From the NCBI RefSeq assembly GCF_003994855.1, contig NZ_CP034142.1:4278001-4342000 (forward strand): DNA of 64,000 bases, in the 5' to 3' direction. The notes beneath the pieces were generated by a model. That model did not search any database, was not told the origin of the DNA, and saw only the letters and a list, made by a program, of their open reading frames with translations. Position 1 is the first letter of the stretch. Each line of letters opens with the position of its first letter. The DNA comes from Marinobacter sp. NP-4(2019) (GTDB lineage Bacteria; Pseudomonadota; Gammaproteobacteria; Pseudomonadales; Oleiphilaceae). Shown here piece by piece: positions 53,646 through 61,872 of the stretch. The position numbers and the translations under genes are program-made.

Positions 53646-53709
53646 GGAGATTTCAACGCGCGTCTTCATACCGACGATCAACCCGATTCCAGTTTCAGGG
53701 AGCTGCCTA

Positions 53710-55806
53710 ATGAGTACCGCCCATTACGATCTCAACGGCGCCATCGCCGTTATCCGACTCGACAACCCGCCCGTCAATGGCCTGGGCCTGGCCCTGCGCC
53801 AGGGCATTGTGAATGGCATCCGCCAGGCGGAAGCCGATAACGCGGTGAAGGCCGTTGTGCTGATCGGCTCCGACCGTGCCTTTTCCGGCGGCGCCGATAT
53901 CAGTGAGTTTGGCTCTTCCAAAGCCACCGCGGAGCCCAACCTGAACACCGTGATTAACTATGTGGAAAGCAGCCGCAAACCGGTCATTGCCGCTATCAGC
54001 GGGGCCTGTATGGGCGGCGGTCTGGAACTGGCCCTGGGTTGTCATTACCGCATTGCCAAACCCGATGCCCAGATTGCCCTGCCGGAAGTGAAACTGGGCC
54101 TGCTGCCGGGCGCCGGCGGCACCCAGCGCCTGCCCCGGGTGATCGGCGCCGAGCACGCCCTGAATATGATCGTTTCCGGCAGCGTAGTGCCTGCAAAGCA
54201 GTTCAAGGGCAGCGCGCTGTTTGACGAAATTATCGACGGCGAACTGCTGGACGCCGCCATTGCCTACGCCACTAAGGTCGCCAATGAAAACCTGCCGCTC
54301 AAGAAAGTGCGTGACCTGAAGGCCAAGCACCCCAATCCCGAAGGCTTCTTCATGTTCACCCGCAACACCGTGGGCGCCATGACCAAAAACTATCCGGCCC
54401 CGTTGAAGTGTGTGGACGCGGTCAAAGCCGCCGTCACCATGCCTTTCGACAAGGGCATGGAAGTCGAGCGCGAAGCCTTTGTGAACCTGATGCAGACCCC
54501 GGAATCCCGCGCTCTGCGCCACGCGTTTTTTTCCGAGCGCCTGACCAGCAAGATCGCCGATGTGCCCTCCGATACTCCTGTGCGTGACATCAAGTCCGTC
54601 GGTGTGATCGGCGGTGGCACCATGGGCACCGGTATCAGCATCAACTTCCTCAATGCCGGCATTCCGGTAACACTGGTGGAAATGAAGCAGGAAGGCCTGG
54701 ACCGCGGCGTGGCAGCCATCCAGAAAGTCTACGAAGGCCGGGTCAAGAAAGGCCGCATGAGCGAGGACGACGCCAAGGCCAAGATGGCGTTGCTCACCCC
54801 GTCCCTCACCTATGACGACCTGAGTGACGCGGACCTGGTGATCGAAGCGGTGTTCGAGGAAATGGGCGTAAAACAGTCCGTGTTCGAGAAGCTGGACGAG
54901 GTCTGCAAATCAGGCGCCATCCTCGCCTCCAACACCTCCACCCTGGACCTCAACAAGATCGCCAGCTTCACCAAACGCCCGGAAGACGTGATCGGCCTGC
55001 ACTTCTTCAGCCCGGCCAACATCATGAAGCTGCTGGAAGTGGTTCGCGGCGAAAAAACCGCCAAGGAGGTACTGGCCACCGCCATGAAACTGGCCAAGAC
55101 CATCAAGAAGACCGCCGTGGTCTCCGGTGTGTGTGACGGCTTTATCGGCAACCGCATGATCAACCAGTACCAGCGCGAAGCCCTGCTGATGCTGGAGGAA
55201 GGCGCCAGCGTGCAGCAGATCGACAAGGCCATCGAGAAATTCGGCTTTGCCATGGGCCCGCTGCGCATGGCCGACCTGGCCGGCGGCGACATCGGCTGGG
55301 CCATCCGCAAGCGCCAGTACGAAGAAAACCCGGACATGGTGAAGATGGTCGTCGCCGACCGCCTGTGCGAAATGGGCCGCTACGGCCAGAAAACCGGCGC
55401 CGGCTTCTACCGCTACGAGCCGGGCAACCGCAACGCCCAGCATGACCCGGAAGTGGACAAGGTGGTGGACGAAGTGCGCGCCGAGCTGGGCATCACCCCC
55501 CGCAAGATCAGCAACCAGGAAATCGTCGAGCGCTGCGTGTATGCGCTGGTGAACGAAGGCGCGCAGATTCTGGACGAAGGCATCGCCCAGCGCGCCTCCG
55601 ACATCGACATGGTCTACCTGACCGGTTACGGCTTCCCGGTGTTCCGCGGTGGCCCCATGCACTACGCCGAAGAAGTCGGACTGCCCAACGTGGTGCGCGC
55701 CATGCAGGCCTTTACCGAAGGCCGCCACACCCAGCCAGGTTTCTGGGAGCCCGCAGCGCTGCTGGCCAAGCGTGCTGAGGAAGGCAAGGGTTTCGACGAT
55801 AAATAA
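53710..55806 (+). CDS. Bifunctional enoyl-CoA hydratase / 3-hydroxyacyl-CoA dehydrogenase
   Basis: A 698-residue beta-oxidation enzyme of the FadB/FadJ/peroxisomal EHHADH type. The N-terminal crotonase domain (about residues 1-280) has SGGADISEFGS and GGGLELALGCHYR. The NAD-binding domain starts at GVIGGGTMGTGISINFLNAGIPV (about 300), followed by VIEAVFEEMGVK, SNTSTLDL and HFFSPANIMKLLEVV, and two C-terminal helical domains. Start at ATG 53710 follows AGGGAG by 7 nt; upstream in-frame starts overlap the operators. It leads an operon with the thiolase 62 bp downstream. Confidence 0.93.
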   Translation: MSTAHYDLNGAIAVIRLDNPPVNGLGLALRQGIVNGIRQAEADNAVKAVVLIGSDRAFSGGADISEFGSSKATAEPNLNTVINYVESSRKPVIAAISGACMGGGLELALGCHYRIAKPDAQIALPEVKLGLLPGAGGTQRLPRVIGAEHALNMIVSGSVVPAKQFKGSALFDEIIDGELLDAAIAYATKVANENLPLKKVRDLKAKHPNPEGFFMFTRNTVGAMTKNYPAPLKCVDAVKAAVTMPFDKGMEVEREAFVNLMQTPESRALRHAFFSERLTSKIADVPSDTPVRDIKSVGVIGGGTMGTGISINFLNAGIPVTLVEMKQEGLDRGVAAIQKVYEGRVKKGRMSEDDAKAKMALLTPSLTYDDLSDADLVIEAVFEEMGVKQSVFEKLDEVCKSGAILASNTSTLDLNKIASFTKRPEDVIGLHFFSPANIMKLLEVVRGEKTAKEVLATAMKLAKTIKKTAVVSGVCDGFIGNRMINQYQREALLMLEEGASVQQIDKAIEKFGFAMGPLRMADLAGGDIGWAIRKRQYEENPDMVKMVVADRLCEMGRYGQKTGAGFYRYEPGNRNAQHDPEVDKVVDEVRAELGITPRKISNQEIVERCVYALVNEGAQILDEGIAQRASDIDMVYLTGYGFPVFRGGPMHYAEEVGLPNVVRAMQAFTEGRHTQPGFWEPAALLAKRAEEGKGFDDK

Positions 55807-55868
55807 CCGGTCCACGAATTGATACGGGGCGGCCAATAAACCGCCGCTCCGACCTGAGGAGAATTGTT

Positions 55869-57050
55869 ATGTCCAATGATGTTGTCATCGTATCCACTGC
55901 CCGCACGCCCCTGGCCAAGTCCTGGCGCGGCGGCCTGAACATGACCCACGGCGCCACCCTGGCCGGCCACGCCATCCAGCACGCGGTCGAGCGCTCGAAA
56001 GTCGACCCCAACGAAATTGAAGACGTGTTGATGGGCTGTGCCCTGCCCGAAGGCTCCACCGGCAACGACGTCGCCCGCATGGGCGCCATCCGTGCCGGCC
56101 TGCCGGTCTCCGTGGCCGGCGCCACCATCAACCGCTTCTGCTCCTCCGGCTTGCAGGCCATTGCCATGGCGGCCCACCACATTGCCGTGGACCGGGTGCC
56201 GGTGATGGTTGCCGGCGGCGTGGAGTCCATCTCCACCGTCCAGGCCAACGTCAACCAGAACTATTTCATGGATCCCTGGCTGGCGAAGAACAAGCCGGAG
56301 CTGTACTGGTCCATGCTGGACACCGCCGAGACCGTGGCCAAGCGCTACGGCATCAAGAAAGAAGACATGGACGAATACGGCGTGCGCAGCCAGCAGCTAG
56401 CCGCCAAGGCCCGTGAAGACGGCAAGTTCGACGACGAAATCGTACCCATTACCACCACCATGGGAGTCGCCGACAAGGCCACCGGCCAGCTCAGCAGCCA
56501 GGAAGTCACCGTCAGCCAGGACGAAGGCATCCGCCCGGACACCAACCTGGAAGGCGTCAGCAAGATCCGCTCAGCGATGGAGGGCGGTGTGGTTACCGCC
56601 GGCAACGCCAGCCAGTTCTCCGACGGTGCTTCGGCCTGTGTCCTGATGGACAGCAAAATCGCCGAACAGCGCGGCGCTGCCCCACTGGGCATCTTCCGCG
56701 GCTTCGCCGTGGCTGGTTGTGAGCCCGATGAAATGGGCATCGGCCCGGTCTTCGCGGTACCCAAACTGCTCAAGCGTGCCGGCCTGACCGTCGACGACAT
56801 CGGCCTTTGGGAACTCAACGAAGCCTTCGCCGTTCAGGTTCTCTACTGCCAGCGCAAACTGGGCATCCCGATGGACCGCCTGAACGTCAACGGCGGCGCC
56901 ATTGCAGTCGGCCACCCTTACGGCACCACCGGCTCCCGCCTCGTTGGCCACGCCCTGATCGAAGGCAAGCGCCGTGGTGTTAAGTACGTCGTCGTTACTA
57001 TGTGCGTCGGTACAGGCATGGGTGCTGCCGGCTTGTTCGAAGTTGCCTGA
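55869..57050 (+). CDS. Acetyl-CoA acyltransferase (thiolase)
   Basis: Thiolase of 393 residues that cleaves 3-ketoacyl-CoA with CoA. Catalytic Cys91 is in NRFCSSG, the His in GGAIAVGHPYGTTGSR (about residue 350), and the second Cys in MCVGTGMG (about 380). The sequence is closer to degradative/FadA-type thiolases than to PhaA. A GAGGAGA ribosome site precedes the ATG. It follows the FadB-like gene by 62 bp and is followed by a 439-bp gap containing elements F and G. Confidence 0.94.
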   Translation: MSNDVVIVSTARTPLAKSWRGGLNMTHGATLAGHAIQHAVERSKVDPNEIEDVLMGCALPEGSTGNDVARMGAIRAGLPVSVAGATINRFCSSGLQAIAMAAHHIAVDRVPVMVAGGVESISTVQANVNQNYFMDPWLAKNKPELYWSMLDTAETVAKRYGIKKEDMDEYGVRSQQLAAKAREDGKFDDEIVPITTTMGVADKATGQLSSQEVTVSQDEGIRPDTNLEGVSKIRSAMEGGVVTAGNASQFSDGASACVLMDSKIAEQRGAAPLGIFRGFAVAGCEPDEMGIGPVFAVPKLLKRAGLTVDDIGLWELNEAFAVQVLYCQRKLGIPMDRLNVNGGAIAVGHPYGTTGSRLVGHALIEGKRRGVKYVVVTMCVGTGMGAAGLFEVA

Positions 57051-57080
57051 TCGATAGCCTAAATCGTCGGGTGCATGGCG

Positions 57081-57184
57081 GCTAGCGGGTAGGGGTGTCC
57101 GAAACACGCTGTGAACACGTCCGTGTGCGCTTGGGCTCCGCCATCCATGGCTCCGCACAGTTTCGGACACCCCTACCCGCTAGC
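57081..57184 (+). repeat. Y-junction repeat element F (forward orientation)
   Basis: A perfect 25-bp inverted repeat (57081-57105 with 57160-57184) encloses a 54-nt core (57106-57159): ACGCTGTGAA, first hairpin CACGTCCGTG, GCGCTTGGGCTCC, second hairpin GCCATCCATGGC, TCCGCACA. Inner arm ends are GAAAC/GTTTC. It lies with element G in the 439-bp gap between the thiolase and the first acyl-CoA dehydrogenase, in opposite orientation and 103 bp away. Confidence 0.88.
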
Positions 57185-57287
57185 CTCCGCGAACTTGGCA
57201 GCGAAGGCAGACACGCTATGGATCTGGGCACTGAGCAGTGGACCCCCAGAGCAAAACTGTTTCAGGCAAGTATTTGCTCGAGGCGTT

Positions 57288-57390
57288 GGTCGGGTATCCC
57301 CTTTCAAAACTGTGCGGAGCCATGGATGGCGGAGCCCAAGCGCCCCATGGATGGGCCGAAGGAGCGTGTTTTGAAAGGGGATACCCGACC
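57288..57390 (-). repeat. Y-junction repeat element G (reverse orientation)
   Basis: A perfect 23-bp inverted repeat (57288-57310 with 57368-57390) encloses a 57-nt core, three bases longer than D, E and F. On the minus strand it has ACGCTCCTTCGG, first hairpin CCCATCCATGGG, GCGCTTGGGCTCC, second hairpin GCCATCCATGGC, TCCGCACA. Inner arm ends are CAAAAC/GTTTTG. The 99 bp between G and the acyl-CoA dehydrogenase start show nothing else certain. Confidence 0.88.
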
Positions 57391-57489
57391 GGCGCAGCCG
57401 CCCGAACCAGAAGGCGCGGGTTTAAAACTAGCAGGCAGCTCCAGAAGCTAAAAAACCAATTACCTCAGCCACCAGACAATAGGTGCAAT

Positions 57490-58677
57490 ATGGATCTAAA
57501 TTACACCCCCGAACAAGAAGCGTTCCGCGCTGAAGTTCGTCAGTTTCTTGAAGACAACCTGCCGGACGATATCCGTGAACGCGTCCAGAAACGGCTGCGG
57601 CCGGACAAAGCAATGACCGAACGCTGGCAGAAAATCCTGTTCGACAAGGGCTGGGGCGCCTCCACCTGGCCGAAGGAATTCGGCGGCACCGGCTGGAGCC
57701 CCATCGAACAGATCATCTTCGAGGAAGAATGCGCCCTTGCCGGCGCGCCCCGCCAGTTGGATTTCGGGTTACGCATGGTCGCGCCGGTGATCATGACGTT
57801 CGGCAACGACGAGCAGAAACAACGCTTCTTGCCGGGTATTCTCAGTGGTGAGGACTGGTGGTGTCAGGGTTATTCCGAACCGGGCTCCGGTTCGGATCTG
57901 GCGTCACTGCGCACCTCCGCCAAGCGAGAAGGCGATCACTACATCGTCAACGGCCAGAAAACCTGGACCACCCTGGGCCAGCATGCGGACTGGATTTTCT
58001 GCCTGGTGCGGACCAGCACCGAAGGCAAGCAGCAGCAGGGCATTTCGTTCCTGCTGATCGATATGAACACCCCGGGCATCGAGGTACGGCGGATCATCAT
58101 GCTGGATGGTGAGCATGAGATTAACGAGGTCTACTTCGACAACGTAAAAGTACCGGCCGAGAACCTGATCGGCGAGGAAAACCAGGGCTGGACCTACGCC
58201 AAGTTCCTTCTGGGCCACGAGCGCACCGGCCTGGCCAATGTCGGGCAGTGGAAGGCAGCCATGAAACGCCTCAAGGAAGTGGCGCGGGAAGAGCAGGACG
58301 GGCAACGTCCGCTCATTGAGAACACCCGATTCCGCGACCGGCTGGCACAGCTGGATATGGAGCTGCGTGCGCTGGAGCTCACGGTTCTGCGGGTGCTGAC
58401 GGACAAGCGTGGCCCCGGCCCCCAGGCGTCGATTCTCAAGATTCGCGGTACCGAAATCGGGCAGCAGCTGTTCGAGATGCTGATGGAAGCCACCGGACAG
58501 GATGCCATTGCCCACATTCCGGACGCACTGGAGCTGGACTACAACGGCCCCAGGGTCGGCTCTGCCGATGCGACACCCGCTGCCGGGGATTACTTCAATA
58601 TGCGCAAGCTGTCGATTTTTGGCGGGTCCAACGAAATCCAGCGCAACATCATTGCTCAACTCGTGCTTGGCCTGTAA
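57490..58677 (+). CDS. Acyl-CoA dehydrogenase, PimC-like large subunit
   Basis: FAD acyl-CoA dehydrogenase of 395 residues, most like the large subunit PimC of heteromeric pimeloyl-CoA-type dehydrogenases. Motifs: WPKEFGGTGWSPIEQ, GYSEPGSGSDLASLRTSA (FAD site), GQKTWTTLGQHADW and the end SIFGGSNEIQRNIIAQLVLGL. Start at ATG 57490: the frame is open far upstream through element G, but that stretch is repeat DNA and should not be read as protein. The next gene encodes the matching PimD-like subunit 37 bp downstream. Confidence 0.92.
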   Translation: MDLNYTPEQEAFRAEVRQFLEDNLPDDIRERVQKRLRPDKAMTERWQKILFDKGWGASTWPKEFGGTGWSPIEQIIFEEECALAGAPRQLDFGLRMVAPVIMTFGNDEQKQRFLPGILSGEDWWCQGYSEPGSGSDLASLRTSAKREGDHYIVNGQKTWTTLGQHADWIFCLVRTSTEGKQQQGISFLLIDMNTPGIEVRRIIMLDGEHEINEVYFDNVKVPAENLIGEENQGWTYAKFLLGHERTGLANVGQWKAAMKRLKEVAREEQDGQRPLIENTRFRDRLAQLDMELRALELTVLRVLTDKRGPGPQASILKIRGTEIGQQLFEMLMEATGQDAIAHIPDALELDYNGPRVGSADATPAAGDYFNMRKLSIFGGSNEIQRNIIAQLVLGL

Positions 58678-58714
58678 AGAGCCCTCAGCTTCCAGAGTTT
58701 GGAGAGACGTTTTT

Positions 58715-59863
58715 ATGAATTTTAATCTGACCGAAGAACAGCAAATGCTGAACGATTCCCTGCGCCGCTTCGTGACCAACGAATACGATTTCGAAAAACG
58801 CGGGAAGGTGATTGCGGCCGGCAAAGGCACCGATCCTGCAACCTGGGCCGCCCTGGCGGAGATGGGCCTTCTGGCGTTCAGTTTTCCGGAAGAGTACGAC
58901 GGGCTCGGCGGCAACGCCATAGACACCATGGTGGTGATGGAAAACTTTGGCCGCGGCCTGGTGGTCGAACCCTACCTGGCCACCGTCGTGCTGGCAGGCA
59001 GCGTGATCCGGGACCATGGCAGCGACACTCAGAAGTCCGGAATCCTGCCCGCCATCGCAAACGGTAAGCGGTTGATGGCCTTTGCCCACAGCGAACCCGG
59101 TGCCCGCTACAACCTGAGCCATGTACAAACCACCGCCAAACAGGACGGCAGCAACTACCTGATCAGCGGCCACAAGACCGCCGTGCTCCATGGTGGCCAG
59201 GCGGACCAGCTCATTGTTTCCGCCCGCACCAGTGGCGGAACCAACGACGAAAGCGGCCTCTCTCTGTTCCTGGTGGATACCGGCGCCAAGGGTGTCCAGG
59301 TGGACGATTTTGCCACCCACGATGGCCACCGTACCGCCGAGATCCGCTTCAGCAACGTTACGGTCAGTGCCGACAACCTGATCGGCACCATTGACCAGGC
59401 CTTCCCGGCGATCGAAAAAACCGTGGATCTGGGCATTGCCGCGCTGTGTGCCGAAGCCGTCGGCGCCATGGAAGCCATGAACGCTGCTACCCTGGAGTAC
59501 ATCAAGACCCGCAAACAGTTCGGGGTGCCCATCGGCAAGTTCCAGGTGCTACAACACCGTATGGCGGACATGTTCATCCAGACCGAACAGGCCAAAACCA
59601 TGGCGATCCTGGCCGCCAGCGAAGCGGATTCCAATGACCGTGCCAGCCGCCGCGAAGCCATCTCCATGGCCAAGACCCTGGTCGGCCAGGCCGCCCGTTA
59701 TGTGGGACAGGAAGGGGTTCAGCTGCACGGCGGTATGGGTGTGACCGACGAAATGTTCGCGGCCCACCTGTTCAAACGCCTGACCCTGATCAACCTGCTG
59801 TTCGGCGATGCCGATCATCATCTGGCACAGGTCAGCGACGGCCTTCTGGCGAAGACGGCCTGA
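58715..59863 (+). CDS. Acyl-CoA dehydrogenase, PimD-like small subunit
   Basis: Acyl-CoA dehydrogenase-fold protein of 382 residues, resembling PimD, the partner subunit in heterotetrameric dehydrogenases. Motifs: MGLLAFSFPEEYDGLGG, FAHSEPGARYNL, KFQVLQHRMADMFIQTEQA and an end GGMGVTDEMFAAHLFKRL, LFGDADHHL. The FAD-binding serine block is degenerate compared with its neighbour, as expected if the two subunits form one composite active site. GGAGAG lies before ATG 58715. Followed by a duplicated ribosome site and the SDR gene. Confidence 0.9.
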   Translation: MNFNLTEEQQMLNDSLRRFVTNEYDFEKRGKVIAAGKGTDPATWAALAEMGLLAFSFPEEYDGLGGNAIDTMVVMENFGRGLVVEPYLATVVLAGSVIRDHGSDTQKSGILPAIANGKRLMAFAHSEPGARYNLSHVQTTAKQDGSNYLISGHKTAVLHGGQADQLIVSARTSGGTNDESGLSLFLVDTGAKGVQVDDFATHDGHRTAEIRFSNVTVSADNLIGTIDQAFPAIEKTVDLGIAALCAEAVGAMEAMNAATLEYIKTRKQFGVPIGKFQVLQHRMADMFIQTEQAKTMAILAASEADSNDRASRREAISMAKTLVGQAARYVGQEGVQLHGGMGVTDEMFAAHLFKRLTLINLLFGDADHHLAQVSDGLLAKTA

Positions 59864-59902
59864 ACCATCAAGGAGACAGTCCTGAACCATCAAGGAGATA
59901 GT
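59859..59902 (+). repeat. 22-bp tandem duplication of stop codon and ribosome site
   Basis: Unit CCTGAACCATCAAGGAGAYA followed by GT occurs twice in tandem, at 59859-59880 and 59881-59902, differing by one base. Each copy contains the TGA stop of the upstream gene frame and an AAGGAG ribosome site. Only the second AAGGAG is spaced for the SDR ATG at 59904. Confidence 0.9.
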
Positions 59903-59903
59903 T

Positions 59904-60677
59904 ATGAGCGTAAAACAGCTACTGGATCTGACCGGCAAGGTCGCCTTTATCACCGGCGGCTCCCGCGGCCTGGGCCTGCAAATGGCCGAAGCCCTGGGTG
60001 AACTGGGGGCAAAAATCGCCATCAGCGCCCGCAAGCAGCACGAACTGGACGAAGCCAAGGCACACCTGGAGGACCAGGGAGTTGAAGTGGTGACCATCGC
60101 AGCGGACCTGTCCGACCTGGAAGGCATTCCCGCCGTGGTGGATCAGGTGGTCAGCCAGCTTGGTGATATCGACATCCTGGTCAACAACGCCGGTGCCACC
60201 TGGGGAGCCCCGGCGGAGGACTACCCGGCGGAAGGCTGGATGAAGGTGATGAACCTGAACGTCAACGCCTCGTTCTTCCTGACCCAGACCGTGGGCAAGC
60301 GCTGCATGATTCCCCGCAACACCGGCAAGGTGATCAACATCGCCTCCATCGCGGGCCTGTCCGGCAACCCCGAAGGCATGAAAACGATCGCCTACAACAC
60401 CAGCAAGGGCGCGATGGTGAACTTCACCCGTGCACTGGCGTCCGAATGGGGCCATTACAACATCAACGTAAACGCCCTCTGCCCAGGCTTCTTCCCGTCG
60501 AAGATGTCCCAGGGCCTGCTGGATGCCCAGGGTGAGAAAATGCTGGAGCGCATCCCGCTGAAGCGCTTCGGTGGCGAGGAAGATCTCAAGGGCGCGGCGG
60601 TGCTGCTGGCGTCCGAGGCCGGACGGCATATCACCGGGCAATGCCTGGCGGTGGATGGCGGCACGCTGGTCAGTTAA
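59904..60677 (+). CDS. Short-chain dehydrogenase/reductase
   Basis: Classical SDR of 257 residues using NAD(P)H. The dinucleotide motif is TGGSRGLGLQMAEALGELGA (about residue 16), then NNAG, and the catalytic Ser-Tyr-Lys appears as INIASIAG and YNTSKGA. The C-terminal GQCLAVDGG is standard. It ends the beta-oxidation cluster and may act on hydroxyacyl-CoA or a related intermediate of the PimCD route; which, is unknown. Preceded by the tandem AAGGAG duplication. Confidence 0.91.
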   Translation: MSVKQLLDLTGKVAFITGGSRGLGLQMAEALGELGAKIAISARKQHELDEAKAHLEDQGVEVVTIAADLSDLEGIPAVVDQVVSQLGDIDILVNNAGATWGAPAEDYPAEGWMKVMNLNVNASFFLTQTVGKRCMIPRNTGKVINIASIAGLSGNPEGMKTIAYNTSKGAMVNFTRALASEWGHYNINVNALCPGFFPSKMSQGLLDAQGEKMLERIPLKRFGGEEDLKGAAVLLASEAGRHITGQCLAVDGGTLVS

Positions 60678-60695
60678 GCGTGCTCCAAAAATTGG

Positions 60696-61661
60696 TCACA
60701 GGCACTGACTGACCTGTTCCGGGTCCAGGTTGCCGCCGGTAATAATCAAAACCGTGGCCCTGTCCGGATCAGGCAGTACCTGTTTTTCCAGTAGCGCCGC
60801 CAGGCCAACACTGGCACCCGGCTCCACATAAAGCCTGGCTTCGGTCAGCAGGCGCCGGGTCGCCTCCCGAATACCCGCCTCGGTAACCGTTACAATACGG
60901 TCCACCACCTGGCGGGAGGCGGCATAGGTGCAGTCCCCCACTACAGCCGGTGCCAGGCTGGCGGCCCAGGTATCCACCGAGTCAAGGCTGGCACTGGCAT
61001 CCTGCTTCTGCCAGGCATTGAACATGGTGGCCGCGCCTTCCGGCTCTACACCGATCAGCTCTATTTCAGGCCGCTGCGCCTTGATGGCCAACCCGAGCCC
61101 CGAAATCAGCCCACCACCGCCAATCGGACACAGCACCCGATCCACATCCGGCTGCTGGCGCAGCAATTCCAGGCCAACCGTGCCCTGCCCGGCCATGATG
61201 CGGACATCGTTATAGGGGTGGACCAGGGTCAGCCCCTTCTCATCCCGCAATTCGTGGCACAGGGCTACCGCCTGCTGGATACTGCCCTGAACAATCACCT
61301 CGGCACCCAGCGCCCGGGTGCGACGAATTTTCAGCGGACTGGAGCCCTCCGGCATGACCACCGTGAGCGGGACATCCTGCATCGCCGCCGCCCAGGCCAG
61401 GGCAATGGCGTGATTACCGGCAGACACCGTCACCAGGCCAGCCTTGAGTTCGTCTGCAGTGGCGGTCAGCAGCCAGTTCAGCGCGCCACGGGCCTTGAAG
61501 CTTCCGGTGCGCTGAAGGCTCTCGCACTTCAGGCCAAGGGGCTGGCCCATGGCGGCATCCAAGTCAGGCGCATGCAACAGCGGCGTTTCGCCCAGGTGTG
61601 GTCGAATACGCTGTTCGGCTTCCAGGATCTGGGAAAAGTCAGGCAGGGTTGGTTTGGCCAT
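60696..61661 (-). CDS. Threonine/serine dehydratase (fold-type II PLP)
   Basis: PLP enzyme of 321 residues that would deaminate threonine or serine to 2-oxobutyrate or pyruvate (catabolic TdcB-like or serine racemase-like). The PLP Lys is in SFKARGALNWLL (about residue 60), the Gly-rich phosphate loop is SAGNHAIALAWAA, and GGGGLISGLGLA follows. No C-terminal ACT regulatory domain is present, so it is not the biosynthetic IlvA. Start at ATG 61661 follows AAAGGAG; 10 more residues are possible upstream. Convergent with the SDR gene. Confidence 0.9.
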   Translation of the reverse strand: MAKPTLPDFSQILEAEQRIRPHLGETPLLHAPDLDAAMGQPLGLKCESLQRTGSFKARGALNWLLTATADELKAGLVTVSAGNHAIALAWAAAMQDVPLTVVMPEGSSPLKIRRTRALGAEVIVQGSIQQAVALCHELRDEKGLTLVHPYNDVRIMAGQGTVGLELLRQQPDVDRVLCPIGGGGLISGLGLAIKAQRPEIELIGVEPEGAATMFNAWQKQDASASLDSVDTWAASLAPAVVGDCTYAASRQVVDRIVTVTEAGIREATRRLLTEARLYVEPGASVGLAALLEKQVLPDPDRATVLIITGGNLDPEQVSQCL

Positions 61662-61749
61662 GGTGTGCGCTCCTTTTGTTCCCTTATGCAAACCATGGTG
61701 CAGGCTCGGCTGGCCATCAAGTCACTGGTGAGCTAACCTGAACAGATAT

Positions 61750-61856
61750 CCGGACATGAAACCGGACAATATTTTCAGAAAACCCTGTTTTATTAATTTA
61801 TATGTCATTTAATATCAACATATTAATATTATATAAACCGGACAATAAACCGGACA
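61750..61856 (+). repeat. Two pairs of CCGGACA iterons before the Fic gene
   Basis: CCGGACA occurs at 61750, 61762, 61838 and 61850, making two pairs each with 12-bp spacing, about 88 bp apart. The sequence between the pairs is strongly AT-rich, unlike the rest of the window. The last iteron ends 16 bp before the Fic ATG, so it could be the Fic gene's own operator. Confidence 0.75.
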
Positions 61857-61872
61857 TAACTATGGAATTTCC

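Noticed and set aside
2424..57390. Elements A, B, D-G as rho-independent terminators
   Set aside because: No T-run follows the right arm in either orientation, cores are conserved, and several lie in divergent gaps or leaders where a terminator makes no sense.
2424..57390. Elements A, B, D-G as integron attC sites, retron msr-msd, or CRISPR
   Set aside because: No integrase, integron cassette array, reverse transcriptase, or Cas gene is visible; copies are dispersed and not regularly spaced.
57238..57489. N-terminal extension of the PimC-like dehydrogenase
   Set aside because: The in-frame extension is translated element G, repeat DNA; family length and ATG 57490 fit without it.
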